In this document: positions 18,725-29,437 of the stretch, in pieces
Position numbering within the stretch: position 1 is the stretch's first letter
Layout of the letters: each line of letters opens with the position of its first letter
NCBI GenBank assembly: GCA_963792125.1
Contig: CAWBVA010000002.1
Span: 62,001-126,000, forward strand
Direction of reading: 5' to 3'
Length of the DNA: 64,000 nucleotides
Source of the DNA: Methanocella_A sp963792125
Lineage (GTDB): Archaea; Halobacteriota; Methanocellia; Methanocellales; Methanocellaceae
Notes under the pieces: generated by a model
Told to the model about the DNA's origin: nothing
Databases searched by the model: none
The model's input: the letters and a program-made list of their open reading frames with translations, nothing else
Translations under genes and position numbers: made by a program

Positions 18725-20828
18725 TTGACCGCACGAAACAGCCTGACGGGACGGTATGATCTGATAGTCTGTGAGCTGGCGCAACAACAGTTCGACGGCG
18801 ACGAAAAGGCCGCCCGTATCTGTGCCGACGACGTGATGGCAGCTGTCGCGCTGGAAATGCTCGGGGCTGTCAACGGTAATCCCGGACAGATTTTCCCGGA
18901 AGGATTAAAGCGGCAGATCACAGACATCCTTGCAGGCGCTGAAGATGCCGTCGAAGCCGTGAATGACACCCGTAACGTGTCATCGGCACGCATCAGGCAA
19001 ACGACCGCGAGAGATGCCGGCGCAGTCTACACGCCTGTGACAGTGGCCCGTTATATGTGCAGGCGTGCGATCGGGAACTATCTGTCAGGCCATTTTGTCG
19101 GAAGTCCGGAAGGGATGCCAGTATCGATCGAGGACCTGATCGGTCGTGGCGATGAGAAAGAGCTTAGCCGGGTGCGAGATCTCCTGCAGGGCATGCGGTT
19201 CATGGATACTTCCTGCGGGACCGGTATCTTCCTTGAAGCGGCCCTCGAAGAGCTTTGCAGGCTGCGACTGGCCATATCGAGGCGGCTTGATAAAAAACCC
19301 CGGGAAATGTATGAGCTTGCTGCAGATACGATAGCGAATAACCTCTATGGCAGGGATATCGAAGCCTACTCCGTGGAATCCGCCAGGGTCAGGCTCCTGT
19401 TAAGGCTGGCATCATATGGCGAATCCCGACACACAGCCATAGACAGGGTAAAGATGAACCTGTCGCCGGGCAATGTGCTTTTCCCGGAGAAAGACAGTGC
19501 AATGCCGGAGTCTTTCGACATCATCGCCGGTAACCCGCCGTACATGCGTGTCAAAAGCATGTTCAGGGATGTAGGCCCCGACGACCGGAAGCGGATGAAA
19601 GACAGCTTTGCCAGAGCGGTAAAAGCCAGCGGCCTGTACCGTTGTCAGGACGGCAACCTGAACCTTTACAAGCTGTTCATCGAGCGCAACCTTGCGCTGC
19701 TGCGGGAGAACGGCAGCATGTGCCTTATCTTCCCGTCCTCGTTTCTCAACGAGACGACTTCGACCAGATTGCGACAGCGACTGTTCTCCGATTGCGACGT
19801 GGAAGAGATCGTCGAGATACCGGAGCGCTCGAAGTTGTTCGACAGGGTCAACCAGGCGACCTGCATCGTGACATGCAGGAAGGGCACGCCGACGAATTGC
19901 CTGCGGATAAGGCATGGCGTGGACATCGGCAACCTGGATGGCGACGGCACGATACGGGTGGACATCGGCGAGCTTTCAGACATGACTGCCGGGAGGATGG
20001 AAGTACCCCTGTTCACGTCGCCTGACCTGGAATGGGCTATGCTCGACTCCATGCGGCGTATCCCGCCGTTCTGTGGCAACGCAGTATTTCCGCCGATAGG
20101 GGAAATCAGCGTCGGCAATGTGGATGAGACCATTGACCGGGATTTTGTATCAGATGCCCCTGCAGGGGACATATTCGTCAAGGGAATCCACCTGGACGAG
20201 TACTCTGTCGACCTGCGCCCTGACGGGCCGCAGCCAAGATGGATCAGGAAAGACGAGTTCCTGGAAAAGCGGCCTGCGGCAGCCAGGACGATAGCGTCGT
20301 CCAGGGTCATCGGCCGGAACACGAGAAATAAAGCATCGTCCCGCCGGCTGAAATTCGCCCTGCTGCCCGAGGGCTACCTCTGCGGCAATTCAGTCAAGCA
20401 GATCATCGTGACGGATAAAAACATCGACCCGCTCTACCTCATCGCCCTGCTGAACTCGTCGGTATTGAACTGGTACTTCGAGGTCTTCTGCTCCCAGAAC
20501 AACATCAGGAACTACAGCATAGAGGCATTGCCGGTCCCCCGGGCTACAAGACAGGTGCAGGAGGCGTTTGCATTCGTCGCCCGACTGATCATGAGCTCTG
20601 AAGGCGAAGAGCGTGAGTTCCTGGACAAAAAGCTCATGGACGCAATGACCTACGAGCTGTACTTCATGGAAATGCGCACGCTCGCTGTCCTCTGCGGTCC
20701 TCTCTTCGATGGAAGACGGCGTAACGGCGGAGACGTTCAAAAGACAGGAGGACATCCGGGCGATCATCGATCGCATCACGGCCAGGGAAGGGTTTAAAGT
20801 CGTGCAGCGAACGACTTACCGGCACTGA
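18725..20828 (+). CDS. N6-adenine DNA methyltransferase with TaqI-like specificity domain; one frameshift
   Basis: The SAM-binding motif is MDTSCGTGIFLEAALEELC (about residue 160), and the catalytic motif is NPPY in IAGNPPYMRVKSMF (about residue 270). YTPVTVARYMCRRAIG upstream is typical of Type I/IIG-style enzymes. The second half resembles a TaqI-type target-recognition domain (LLNSSVLNWYFEVFCSQNNI). Translation probably starts at TTG 18725, 9 bases after AAGGAG. A shift near 20690 hides the true end, SSMEDGVTAETFKRQEDIRA through VVQRTTYRH, at TGA 20826-20828. No endonuclease domain or neighbouring restriction gene is seen, so it looks solitary. Confidence 0.88.
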
Positions 20829-20930
20829 TTTTTAAGAGATTTGTCTTTACTGCATTTATGAGTGTCGGATGTTATCAGGGCTGCACGCACACGCTGCTTT
20901 GCTTTACAGAAATTGATTACCAAACCTTCA

Positions 20931-21113
20931 CACGCTGCGCTATGCAGCCACAAAGACACGAAGGGTAACGAAGACATAAAGACGGAAGACACGAAGATCG
21001 AATAAGACACAGAGGAATGTATGATCAGTTCCTTTGTGTCTTAGATTGTCTTTGTGTCTTTACTGTTCGTGTTTTCGTTCCCTTAGTGTCTTTGTGGCCG
21101 CAAGCGCAGCGTG
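20931..21113. repeat. Long palindromic intergenic element
   Basis: Left and right arms of about 60-65 bases are imperfect inverted copies: CACGCTGCGC...GCCACAAAGACAC...GGGTAACGAA on the left, and the reverse complement ending GCGCAGCGTG on the right. The whole 183 bases could form one long hairpin. The arms consist of repeated ACACGAAG / GTGTCTT words, like the other elements in this window. No gene is present between 20829 and 21239. Confidence 0.75.
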
Positions 21114-21239
21114 ATGAAGGTTAGAATAATCAATTATCGTGGTGTGTGCGGACATAGCATCTGAAAAACGCAGTAGTACATAGATTTTCGAAACAGGGAA
21201 AGCTATATTGATAAAGTGCATCTTTTCTGTAGGGATATA

Positions 21240-22142
21240 ATGAAGATCGAGTGCGAAGCAGGCGGGCTGAAGCTTTCCAATCCCACGATTCTTGCCGCAG
21301 GCATCATGGGTACGACAGGCGCGTCACTCAAAAGGATCGCCGGCATGGGCGCAGGAGCGGTCGTGACCAAGTCGATCGGCATCGAGCCAAAGTACGGGCA
21401 TCCCGGCCCGACGATGATCGACCTCGAAAACGGCTACATTAACGCCATGGGCCTTCCCAACCCATCATACAGGGAATTCGCGCAGGAGCTGAAGATCGCT
21501 AAAGAGGCCGGTATCCCGGTGATCGCCAGCATCTTCGGGGCAACCGCGGACGAATTCGTACAGATCGCACGGGGATTGCCAGGGGCTGACGCGTACGAGC
21601 TGAACGTCAGCTGCCCGCACGCGATAGGCTACGGCATGCAGGTAGGCACCGACCCGGCACTCGTCAAAAGCATCACAAAGGCGGTCAAGGAAGCGGTCGA
21701 TGTCCCGGTATGGGTGAAGCTGACGCCTAACGTTACCGACATCAGGGAGATAGGACTGGCCGCGCAGGAAGGCGGCGCGGACGCAGTGGTCGCCGTGAAC
21801 ACGCTGAAGGCCATGGCCATCGACATCGACTCCGGCTATCCCGTCCTGGGCAACGTCCACGGGGGCCTCTCCGGGCCGGCCATAAAGCCGGTCGCAGTGC
21901 GATGTGTGTACGATCTCTACGACACGCTGGAGATACCGGTCATCGGCGTCGGCGGCGTATCGAACTGGGCCGACGCAGTCGAAATGATGATGGCGGGGGC
22001 CTGTGCCGTGGAAATAGGATCGGCTGTCTACGAGGACATCGGCGTCTATGCCGCGGTCGCCATGGGAATATCTGATTACCTGGACCGCAGGAACATGCAG
22101 CTTAAAGACTTGGTGGGACTGTCTCACAGGGTGAAAAAATGA
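21240..22142 (+). CDS. pyrD: Dihydroorotate dehydrogenase B, catalytic subunit
   Basis: This FMN enzyme oxidises dihydroorotate to orotate in pyrimidine synthesis. The 300-residue protein starts at ATG 21240 (MKIECEAGGLKLSNPTILAA) after AGGGAT. The class 1 active-site cysteine lies in YELNVSCPHAIGYGMQ, and the phosphate-binding end is GVGGVSNWADAVEMMMAGA. The stop overlaps the pyrK start (ATGA), typical of the class 1B two-subunit enzyme. Confidence 0.96.
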   Translation: MKIECEAGGLKLSNPTILAAGIMGTTGASLKRIAGMGAGAVVTKSIGIEPKYGHPGPTMIDLENGYINAMGLPNPSYREFAQELKIAKEAGIPVIASIFGATADEFVQIARGLPGADAYELNVSCPHAIGYGMQVGTDPALVKSITKAVKEAVDVPVWVKLTPNVTDIREIGLAAQEGGADAVVAVNTLKAMAIDIDSGYPVLGNVHGGLSGPAIKPVAVRCVYDLYDTLEIPVIGVGGVSNWADAVEMMMAGACAVEIGSAVYEDIGVYAAVAMGISDYLDRRNMQLKDLVGLSHRVKK

Positions 22143-22915
22143 GGCCGATAAGCGCGCAAATCAAAGAGGTAGTCGAAGAGACGCCTACCATCAGGACGTT
22201 CAGGCTGGACACGGACCGATGGCTGCACGGCAACCCGGGACAATACCTGATGGTCTGGGTCCGGGGCGTGGACGAGGTACCTATGACGCTCTCCTACGAC
22301 AACGCCATAACGGTCCAGAAGGTGGGCGAGGCGACTGAAGCGCTTTTCAAGCTTAAAGAAGGCGACACGGTCGGCATCCGCGGACCATACGGCAACGGCT
22401 GGGAACTGGTGGGCGAAGACATATTGCTCATATCCGGAGGCGTAGGCTCGGCACCGATTGCCCCGTTCGCAGAGAAAGCCGCGTCAATAGGCGTGAAAGT
22501 CACTACGATTGCCGGATACAGGACAAAGGACGAAGTACATTTCATAAATCGGTATAAAAAGGCCGGAAAACTCGAAATAGCCACGGACGACGGCAGCTAT
22601 GGCCAGAAAGGCTTTGTTACGGACCTGCTGAAGTCCATAGACTTAAATACGTTCACTCAAATATACTGCTGTGGCCCGGAAAAGATGATGTTCCGGGTGC
22701 TCGGCATGCTGGACGCGGCAAAAGCGGCATCGCGCTCGCAATTCAGCCTCCAGCGGTACCTGAAATGCGGCATCGGCGTATGCGGAAGCTGCTGCATGGA
22801 CCCGGACGGGCTGAGAGTATGCAAAGACGGGCCTGTTTTTCGCGGCGATATCATGCTGAAGTCCGAGATGGGCAGATACGCACGTGATGCCAGCGGAAGG
22901 AGGATTAACATATGA
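22139..22915 (+). CDS. pyrK: Dihydroorotate dehydrogenase B, electron-transfer subunit
   Basis: The 258-residue partner carries FAD and a [2Fe-2S] cluster and passes electrons from dihydroorotate to NAD+. An N-terminal ferredoxin-reductase-type FAD domain ends with GPYGNGWEL. The nucleotide domain has LLISGGVGSAPIAPF and IYCCGPEKMM. The cluster cysteines are in KCGIGVCGSCCMDPDGLRVC. It overlaps both neighbours by ATGA, so pyrD, pyrK and the next gene form a tight translation unit. Confidence 0.95.
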   Translation: MRPISAQIKEVVEETPTIRTFRLDTDRWLHGNPGQYLMVWVRGVDEVPMTLSYDNAITVQKVGEATEALFKLKEGDTVGIRGPYGNGWELVGEDILLISGGVGSAPIAPFAEKAASIGVKVTTIAGYRTKDEVHFINRYKKAGKLEIATDDGSYGQKGFVTDLLKSIDLNTFTQIYCCGPEKMMFRVLGMLDAAKAASRSQFSLQRYLKCGIGVCGSCCMDPDGLRVCKDGPVFRGDIMLKSEMGRYARDASGRRINI

Positions 22916-23640
22916 CAATCATTGGCAGGTTCAGACATAACCACGTAGATTTCACAGGCGAAGTAATCGAAGGAAAGGTACACTCCCACATCGGCGGCAG
23001 AGAGTACGAGATGGACAGGGTGACTATACTGCCCCCCTGCAAGCCGACGAAGATCGTCTGCGTCGGCCTCAACTACAAAGACCACGCAGCCGAGATGAAC
23101 GAGAAAATCCCCGACGAGCCGGTCATCTTCCTCAAGCCATCTACCAGTGTCATTGGCCAGGGTGCCGAAATCACCTACCCGAAGCAGAGCCACCAGGTCG
23201 ACTACGAAGCCGAGCTCGGCATCGTGATCAACAAGAGGGCCCGCCATATCAAGGCCGAACACGCAAAAGACCACATCCTCGGGTACACGTGCTTCAACGA
23301 TGTCACGGCCAGAGATCTCCAGAAGATAGACGGCCAGTGGACCCGCGCCAAGAGTTTCGACACGTTCGCACCGGTGGGGCCGTTCGTTGTGACTGATATC
23401 GACCCGAAGAAGCTGGCTATCAAGTCAAAGCTGAACGGCAAGGTCATGCAGAGCTCGAATACAGACAACATGATCTTCGACGTATACAAACTCGTGGAGT
23501 TCATTTCAGGCGTAATGACCCTGGAACACGGGGACGTAATTGCTACGGGGACGCCGTCGGGAGTGGGGCCCATGAACAAGGGCGATGTAATCGAGATTGA
23601 GATTGAAAAGGTTGGTACGCTTAGAAATAAATTGGTATAA
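22912..23640 (+). CDS. Fumarylacetoacetate hydrolase family protein
   Basis: The 242-residue protein has the FAH C-terminal catalytic fold: CVGLNYKDHAAEMN, the metal-binding acids in DYEAELGIVI and LGYTCFNDVTARDLQ, and the end signature GDVIATGTPSGVGPMNKGD. The family includes acylpyruvate hydrolases, oxaloacetate decarboxylases and isomerases; which reaction applies cannot be told here. Its overlap with pyrK shows co-expression but not a role in pyrimidine synthesis. It is the last GC-rich gene before the AT-rich island. Confidence 0.9.
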   Translation: MTIIGRFRHNHVDFTGEVIEGKVHSHIGGREYEMDRVTILPPCKPTKIVCVGLNYKDHAAEMNEKIPDEPVIFLKPSTSVIGQGAEITYPKQSHQVDYEAELGIVINKRARHIKAEHAKDHILGYTCFNDVTARDLQKIDGQWTRAKSFDTFAPVGPFVVTDIDPKKLAIKSKLNGKVMQSSNTDNMIFDVYKLVEFISGVMTLEHGDVIATGTPSGVGPMNKGDVIEIEIEKVGTLRNKLV

Positions 23641-23749
23641 CCTTTTTAGTTATATTTTTGAATTTATAAGATAATATCAAAAGCTTTTTTTATTGAATGA
23701 TATAGTTATAATGGAGATAAGTAAGCGTATAGATTAAAAAGGGTATTCC

Positions 23750-25700
23750 ATGGATTTCAATATTTCTCGAATGAAAGGGTTTAACCTATTACTTATTATC
23801 CTTATTGCAGTGCAATTTATATTGCTTGTAATGACATCAATGATATTTTTATTTTCATCAGTTTATTCTGAATTTCCTTTTTCAACAATCATTGCTGCAG
23901 CATTCTTACTATTATTCTGCGTGCCAATATGCATAGTAATTTATCGATCAAGTACAGATAAAATTTCAAAAACAATGTTTCTAGGATTGTCAATCTCATA
24001 TTTTGCACTTGCACTATCCGGTATTATCTGGTACTTATTACCTATTACTTATAATGTTAGCTTTTTAGTTCCTTTAGGAAAAATTTTAATGGTTTTTAAT
24101 TATTTCCCCATCATAATTGCCTTGTCATTAGTTTATAAAGAACAAGGTTCAATGTTTAAATCGCCAATTAAGATATTTATTTTCTATTTAGCTTTTGCAT
24201 TCGTTTTACTTCTAATATATTATTCGATAATTAATATTAGTTCATTTGATCAGTTTGACGTATCTATATATACAATATCTACAGTCTGTGATGCTATCAT
24301 TATAGCGCTATCAATTATATTAATTATTAATTAATATGCCTACAAAATTAAGGTATATTTTTATTATTATTTTTGGATTTTATTCATTAAGCTTTATAGG
24401 TGACATACTGAAGTTATTCGGAAATTTTAGTTTTTCTATAATTCCTGCTTCACAATATTTTTATGACTCTATGTTATTATTTGGCTCCATAACACTATTG
24501 ATTTATGCGCTTAAGTAATATAAAAATAATCAACTGTAGAAGAAGTAAATAAACAATTAAGAGATACGTCTCTTGTTGTCGAGGATTTAATTACTCAATC
24601 ACCAGATTCAATCTGCATGTTTGATCAAAGGGTAATTTATTGAAAGCTAATGATATGTTCATTAATACATTTAATTTAAATAAAGAATGATATCAATAAT
24701 ATTAATATATTTAATTTAAACTTTAATTTAAAGAACAAGTCAGAGATAGATTATGAAAAATTAAAAACTGGTAATACAATTTATATTGATAATGTCAGCA
24801 AGAACAAAAAATTGGTTTTGAAAAATATTCTTTCAATCAAACTGTATCCGACATACTCATCGGATAAGAAAATATCTCATTTTGTTTTGATGGCAGAAGA
24901 TATTACCTTAACGTAAAAATGCAGAAGATCAATTGAAAAAAGCATATGATGAAATGGAGATGAGAGTAAAAGATAGGACAGCAGAATTATCATTGTTGAA
25001 TGAAATGCTTCAAAAAGAGATCGTTGAGCATAAAATCGATGAAGAAAAAATCATAGGCTCGTTAAAAGAAAAAGAGGTGTTACTCAAAGAGGTTCATCAT
25101 AGAGTAAAAAATAATATGCAGATTATATCTAGTACGCTAGGTCTCCAATCAGCCTATGTCCAGGATAAAAAATTTAACGATATGCTAAAAGATAGCCAGA
25201 ATAGGATTAAGTCAATGGCACTTATCCATGAAAAACTATATCAATCAGAAAATATGGCTAATGTAAACTTCCAAGAATATATAAGAATTTATTATTTAAT
25301 ATAGAACTATCATATAATAATGGGAAGAATTATAATTAACAAGAATATTGAAGATATATCATTTAATTTAGATACAGCAATCCCATTAGGATTAGTAATT
25401 AATGAACTAATTACTAATTCATTAAAACACGCGTTTCCAAATGGCAGAGAAGGCATAATTTAGTTAGAGATAAAAAAATTGGATGAACATAAATTTGTAT
25501 TAATAATAAAAGATAATGGAATTGGTTTTCCACAAGGGTATGATTTTAATAATACCAAATCCTTAGGCCTTCAATTAGTCATAGTTTTAACAGAACAATT
25601 AAATGGAAAATTAGATATAATTAATAATCCGGAACTACATTTTCAAATAACTTTTCCAAAAAATAATATGAATAATAATAAATACTATATATATAATAAT
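23750..25700 (+). pseudogene. Sensor histidine kinase relic (membrane domain, PAS, HisKA_2, HATPase)
   Basis: Fragments in order make one methanogen-type sensor kinase. Six or seven membrane helices are split by a stop at 24332-24334 and continue at 24336-24518. PAS-like residues follow at about 24570-24920 (DLITQSPDSICMFDQR, then a stop). A HisKA_2 phosphoacceptor lies in LLKEVHHRVKNNMQIISSTL (about 25080-25140). The ATPase N box INELITNSLKHAF is at about 25395-25435, and the G boxes are IIKDNGIGFP and SLGLQLV (25505-25580). At least four stops or frameshifts interrupt it. Even with a few sequencing errors corrected it would need many repairs, so I call it a pseudogene. Confidence 0.75.
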
Positions 25701-25758
25701 TTAGTTACCAATTTAATTAAATACACAAGTATATATTATATTGTGTGATTAGTAAGTT

Positions 25759-26500
25759 ATGGCATACATAATTGGCAAAACTATTATACTAAAACATAAT
25801 ATTTCATGGCTAACAAAAGAGTTAATTTATGGAGCTCACCTTACTGCACTTATTAGCCCGGCTTTTTATTACAGTAATCGATGTTACAAAATATAAAAAT
25901 TAATTATATTAGTCCTAATTATTGCTTATTTAATACCATTAATTGTATATTCATATAATTATCAAAAAGAATTAGATAACGATGCTATTACCGACCCAGA
26001 TAAAGTCAATTATTTACGAAAAAGAAAAAGATATTCCCATTGATATTAGGTTTATATATTGCATTATTATTATATTAATAATAATATCTGCTAACTATGG
26101 ATTTTTTGTATTTATGATAATAATATTAACCGGCGGTATTTTATATACAATAGTTTTTAAAGTCCTTACAAAAACTATTCCGGGTTTTAAGAGTATATAT
26201 GTAACAATGATATGGGCATATGCTGGCACTTTTTATGTAAGTATTTTTAAATTCTTTAGAATTTTCCATTTTTTATGCTCATCTATATTTCTATTCATAT
26301 TTATAAAAATGCTTATAAACGTGGTATATTTTGATATAAAAGATATGAATAGAGATAAGAAGGAAAACTTACAAACATTACCAATTTTAATAGGAAAAAT
26401 AAATACAATAGCGTTACTTAATATATTAAATATATTAGCCCTAGATATTATGTATATTGGATATACATTAATATTTTACCACTATATTCGATATCTTTAA
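25759..26500 (+). pseudogene. UbiA-family prenyltransferase relic
   Basis: A hydrophobic N-terminal part (25759-25900) ends in stops. A following fragment, IVYSYNYQKELDNDAITDPD, resembles the first Asp-rich motif region, and 25982-26500 reads through several helices with the second Asp-rich motif as VVYFDIKDMNRDKKENLQTL followed by PILIGK. At least two frame breaks separate the parts. Intact relatives transfer prenyl chains to acceptors in the membrane. Its substrate cannot be inferred from what remains. Confidence 0.6.
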
Positions 26501-26705
26501 TAGTTTTTTATTATATACATTATATTATTTAAGTAAAGGAAATAAGAGCAATAAAAGAATTGTAAAAATATACATATTTATTAGTTGATGCCGAATTCGT
26601 TCTATGGCCCGTTGTTTTAATTATTAGTAAGATTATATATTTAAAATTTTTCTAAATTGAAAACATAGAAATTGCCTGTCACAGATATTCCAGAATCTTG
26701 TTCCG

Positions 26706-27382
26706 ATGTTCAACTTCCCATGCCAGGGCAACCATACGTCCTCTAACAACATGAACGCCCGCGACGAGATAAACACCATGCTCAACTACGGCTACGCTGT
26801 ACTCGAAAGCTGGGTACGCAAGTACATATGTGCCGTAGGTCTGGACCAATCTATCGGTTTCCTGCACCACATGTGGATGAGCAACACGCCGCGGGTATAC
26901 GATTTATTAGAATTATACCGGTGGATGGTATATTTGAGCGTGCTTCAGCTACTTGAGGACAGAAAATTGAAAAAATCTGACTTTGTTGTGACAGAACACT
27001 ACCACATCAGACTCCGGGAACAAACAGCAAAACTGCTAATCGGCAAACTGCAACTGAATCTTAATCACAGAGTACCCTACAAGAATAAACAGTACATGTA
27101 CGATGGTGTGCTACAAGACAATGTACAAATCCTCGCAAATCATATACAAAACAAGCAGACAGAGCTACAGTTCTGCATTCCCGCAATTAAAATTGGCCAG
27201 GACGATAACATTGAGATGCGGGAGGCGATCCTGAGGATGACGCCAAAAACAGCGTAAGGAGCTGGGCATTAGCAAGAGCGACGCTTTGGTATATGCAGAA
27301 GAACCTGAAAGAAGGCAAGCGGATTAAGATTTATAACATAGTGATGAGGAAAATTGACAAGAATAGATGGGAGCGTCACTAA
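26706..27382 (+). pseudogene. cas1: CRISPR-associated endonuclease Cas1, C-terminal half; truncated and frameshifted
   Basis: The fragment matches the helical catalytic lobe of Cas1: MLNYGYAVLESWVRKYICAV, then GLDQSIGFLHHMW with the active-site histidine, and VYDLLELYRWMVYLSVLQLL, where the family has its E and D ligands. KKSDFVVTEHYHIRLREQTA follows. Two more shifts near 27253 and 27288 separate the tail KQRKELGISKSD and LWYMQKNLKEGKRIKIYNIV. The N-terminal beta domain is missing, and the final codons lie in the end of the IS256 element. No Cas2, other cas gene or repeat-spacer array is visible nearby, so it is a relic of a CRISPR-Cas locus or, less likely, of a casposon. Confidence 0.8.
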
Positions 27383-28657
27383 TTTTCTGTAATTTCGATT
27401 AGTCCTGTATCTTGATCGATAGTGTTCTTTTCAAGGTTTAAAAATCTGTGCCCTGTCATCCATTCCTCGTTTTTATCCATGAAGATGGATATGGCAAGCC
27501 TTAAGTAGGCTTTGATCGCTAGGAAAGGCTCCTACCACTCGGCTTCTTCTTTTTAGTTTCTTATTCGTGCTTTCCAATAGGTTCGTGATCCTGATCCGTC
27601 TCCAGAACGTTTTGGGGAAACTCATGTAGTTAAACAAATCCAATTGAAAACATTCTATCGTCTTGGCCGCCCCGGTGTATCCCTGGTCTTCCAGTTCCTC
27701 TCCATACAGGGACATGTCTCTTGCATCTTCCCGGAAACCAGTAAGTTGCTCTCCCGCTTGTTTATGCATGCTCTGGGGCAATTTCCTGAGCACTGCCCTG
27801 CAAAAGTGGACCTGACATATCTGCCAACTGGCCCCGGGGAAACAGTTCTCTACAGCAAGTTTTTATGCCCTTATGACCATCGCTGATAACCATCCGTACG
27901 TCTCTGAGGCCTCGTTCTTTCAGCTCCTTCAAAATATTGGTGCCATAAGCCTTCGTCTCTCTGATTCAGCAATCTTCGCCCCTAAGGACTTCCAGCAACC
28001 CGTCGCTTCTCACCCCGGCCACGACGAATAACGCTTTGTTCACGTACCGTTCATCACTCCTGACTTTGAAGTAGGTGGCATCCATATACATGATGAGGAT
28101 TGGAGCTTCCAACGGTCGTTCCATGAACAAGCAGATCTTCTCATCCAGCTCTGCTGCTATTCTGCTCACCGTACTCCTGCTAAGCTCTTCCACGCCCAGA
28201 TGTTTGATGACTTCACGGACATGTCTGGTACTCACGCCCTGCAGATAAGACTCCACTACCATGTTAAGCACGGCTTGTTCAACACGCGCGTACTTGTCAA
28301 AAACACAAGTCTGGAACGGCTGTTCGCGGAACTGGGGCTTATCCAGGTTTAAGACGCCCATCCGCGTAGTAAGAGTTCTGGGCTTCAATCCGTTACGATG
28401 CAGCAGCCGTTCCTCCGTCCGCTCATAGGGTAGACACACGGCCTGCACCGTCGCCTCTTCCCGCATAACCGTGTTCAAAAACCATTCCAAGAGGATTCGC
28501 ATTCCCTCTTCGTTATCAGATACGTATTTCTCAACGTACTCTAATAGTTCACTTGGCTTTGTATCCATTGTTTCTGTCTCCAATACATTAACCTTGGATA
28601 CAGGGCTATTTAATATCAACAGCTTTTTATAATTTTACAGAAAAATGAGACACTCCC
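27369..28657 (-). mobile_element. IS256-type insertion element (about 1.29 kb), defective
   Basis: The element is bounded by imperfect inverted ends: GGGAGCGTCACTAATTTTCTG at 27369-27389 and the matching reverse complement at 28635-28657. It encloses one mutator-type transposase gene on the minus strand. The length is normal for IS256. I could not see a clear target-site duplication. The left end sits on the last codons of the cas1 fragment. Confidence 0.7.
27473..28568 (-). pseudogene. IS256-family (mutator type) transposase, interrupted
   Basis: The DDE residues are all visible: the first D in ILIMYMDATYFKVRSDERYV, the second in VISDGHKGIK and the E in ITNLLESTNKKLKRRSRVVG. An N-terminal DNA-binding region with REEATVQAVCLPYERTEERL precedes them. 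The frame has a TGA at 27966-27968 (GEDC then IRETKAYG) and a shift near 27830. The likely start is ATG 28568, with an open extension to 28619. As written it cannot give a full protein. Confidence 0.8.
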
Positions 28658-28669
28658 TATAGCTACATT

Positions 28670-29437
28670 CTACGATAAATTAATTAGTTCGGCTTTATTT
28701 TTATAATATTCATAAAGGTCCATTCCCCATTTAATAGATGATTTATCATTACTGAGTATATTACTGTGTAAATCTAATTTCCCATTTTTATAACTTAATG
28801 AGAAAAATAGACATGTGTCAGTAACAATATGTGATACTTTTATATCTTCATTCAATAAGTAAATGGAATTACGGTTTTAAAAAACTCATCTATTAACGTG
28901 ATATAATTATCTTTTATAATATTATAAACATCTTTTGTTATTACAATGGATACTGGTTTATTATTTTTTGCTACTTTTAATATAACATCAGGGAAACTAT
29001 CATCAAATGCACAGCTTACGCCAACCAGACTCTTAGAATTTAATACCAAATTGTGCATTTCTTTTAATGTACGGTTTAAATTATCATTATCATCTTCAAT
29101 AATAAAATAATTTTTAAGTTCACCTATCCTGAAGAGCATTTCGTCTGGAATAGAAGATACATCGTGCTCTTCCCACCAGTCCCAATTCTGATCGAACACA
29201 TTCAGAGTGTTATAGAATGATAGAAAGCTCTTAACTAATGTCTTACCCATCGGTGTCAAATAATATTTTTTACACTCAAACTTTACTAATCTGTGTTCAA
29301 TCAACTCTTTAATCCGCGGGGACACCTCTGGCGAAGTGATATCTAAATATTCCCTGATATTCAGACAGGCTCCGTGGACCTTCATCCAGGTAAAGCAAAA
29401 GCTCTTTTCTCACGCCCGACAACGTGATAATATCCAT
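28670..29437 (-). pseudogene. FilR1-like winged-helix transcriptional regulator, copy A; two frameshifts
   Basis: An N-terminal winged helix (MDIITLSGVRKELLLYLDEG, then the recognition part ITSPEVSPRIKELIEH) is followed by the methanogen FilR1/DUF1724 middle domain (DEMLFRIGELKNYFIIEDDN, VGVSCAFDDSFPDVILKVAK) and a C-terminal TDTCLFFSLSYKNGKLDLHS block. Two extra bases near 29357 and a missing T near 28862 break the frame. It is closely related to copy B at 30336-31101 and has nearly the same 5' end and promoter. Confidence 0.7.

Noticed and set aside
26706..27382. Transposase identity for the 183-residue frame
   Set aside because: Position next to an IS element suggested it, but the helical landmarks and order of motifs are those of the Cas1 catalytic lobe.
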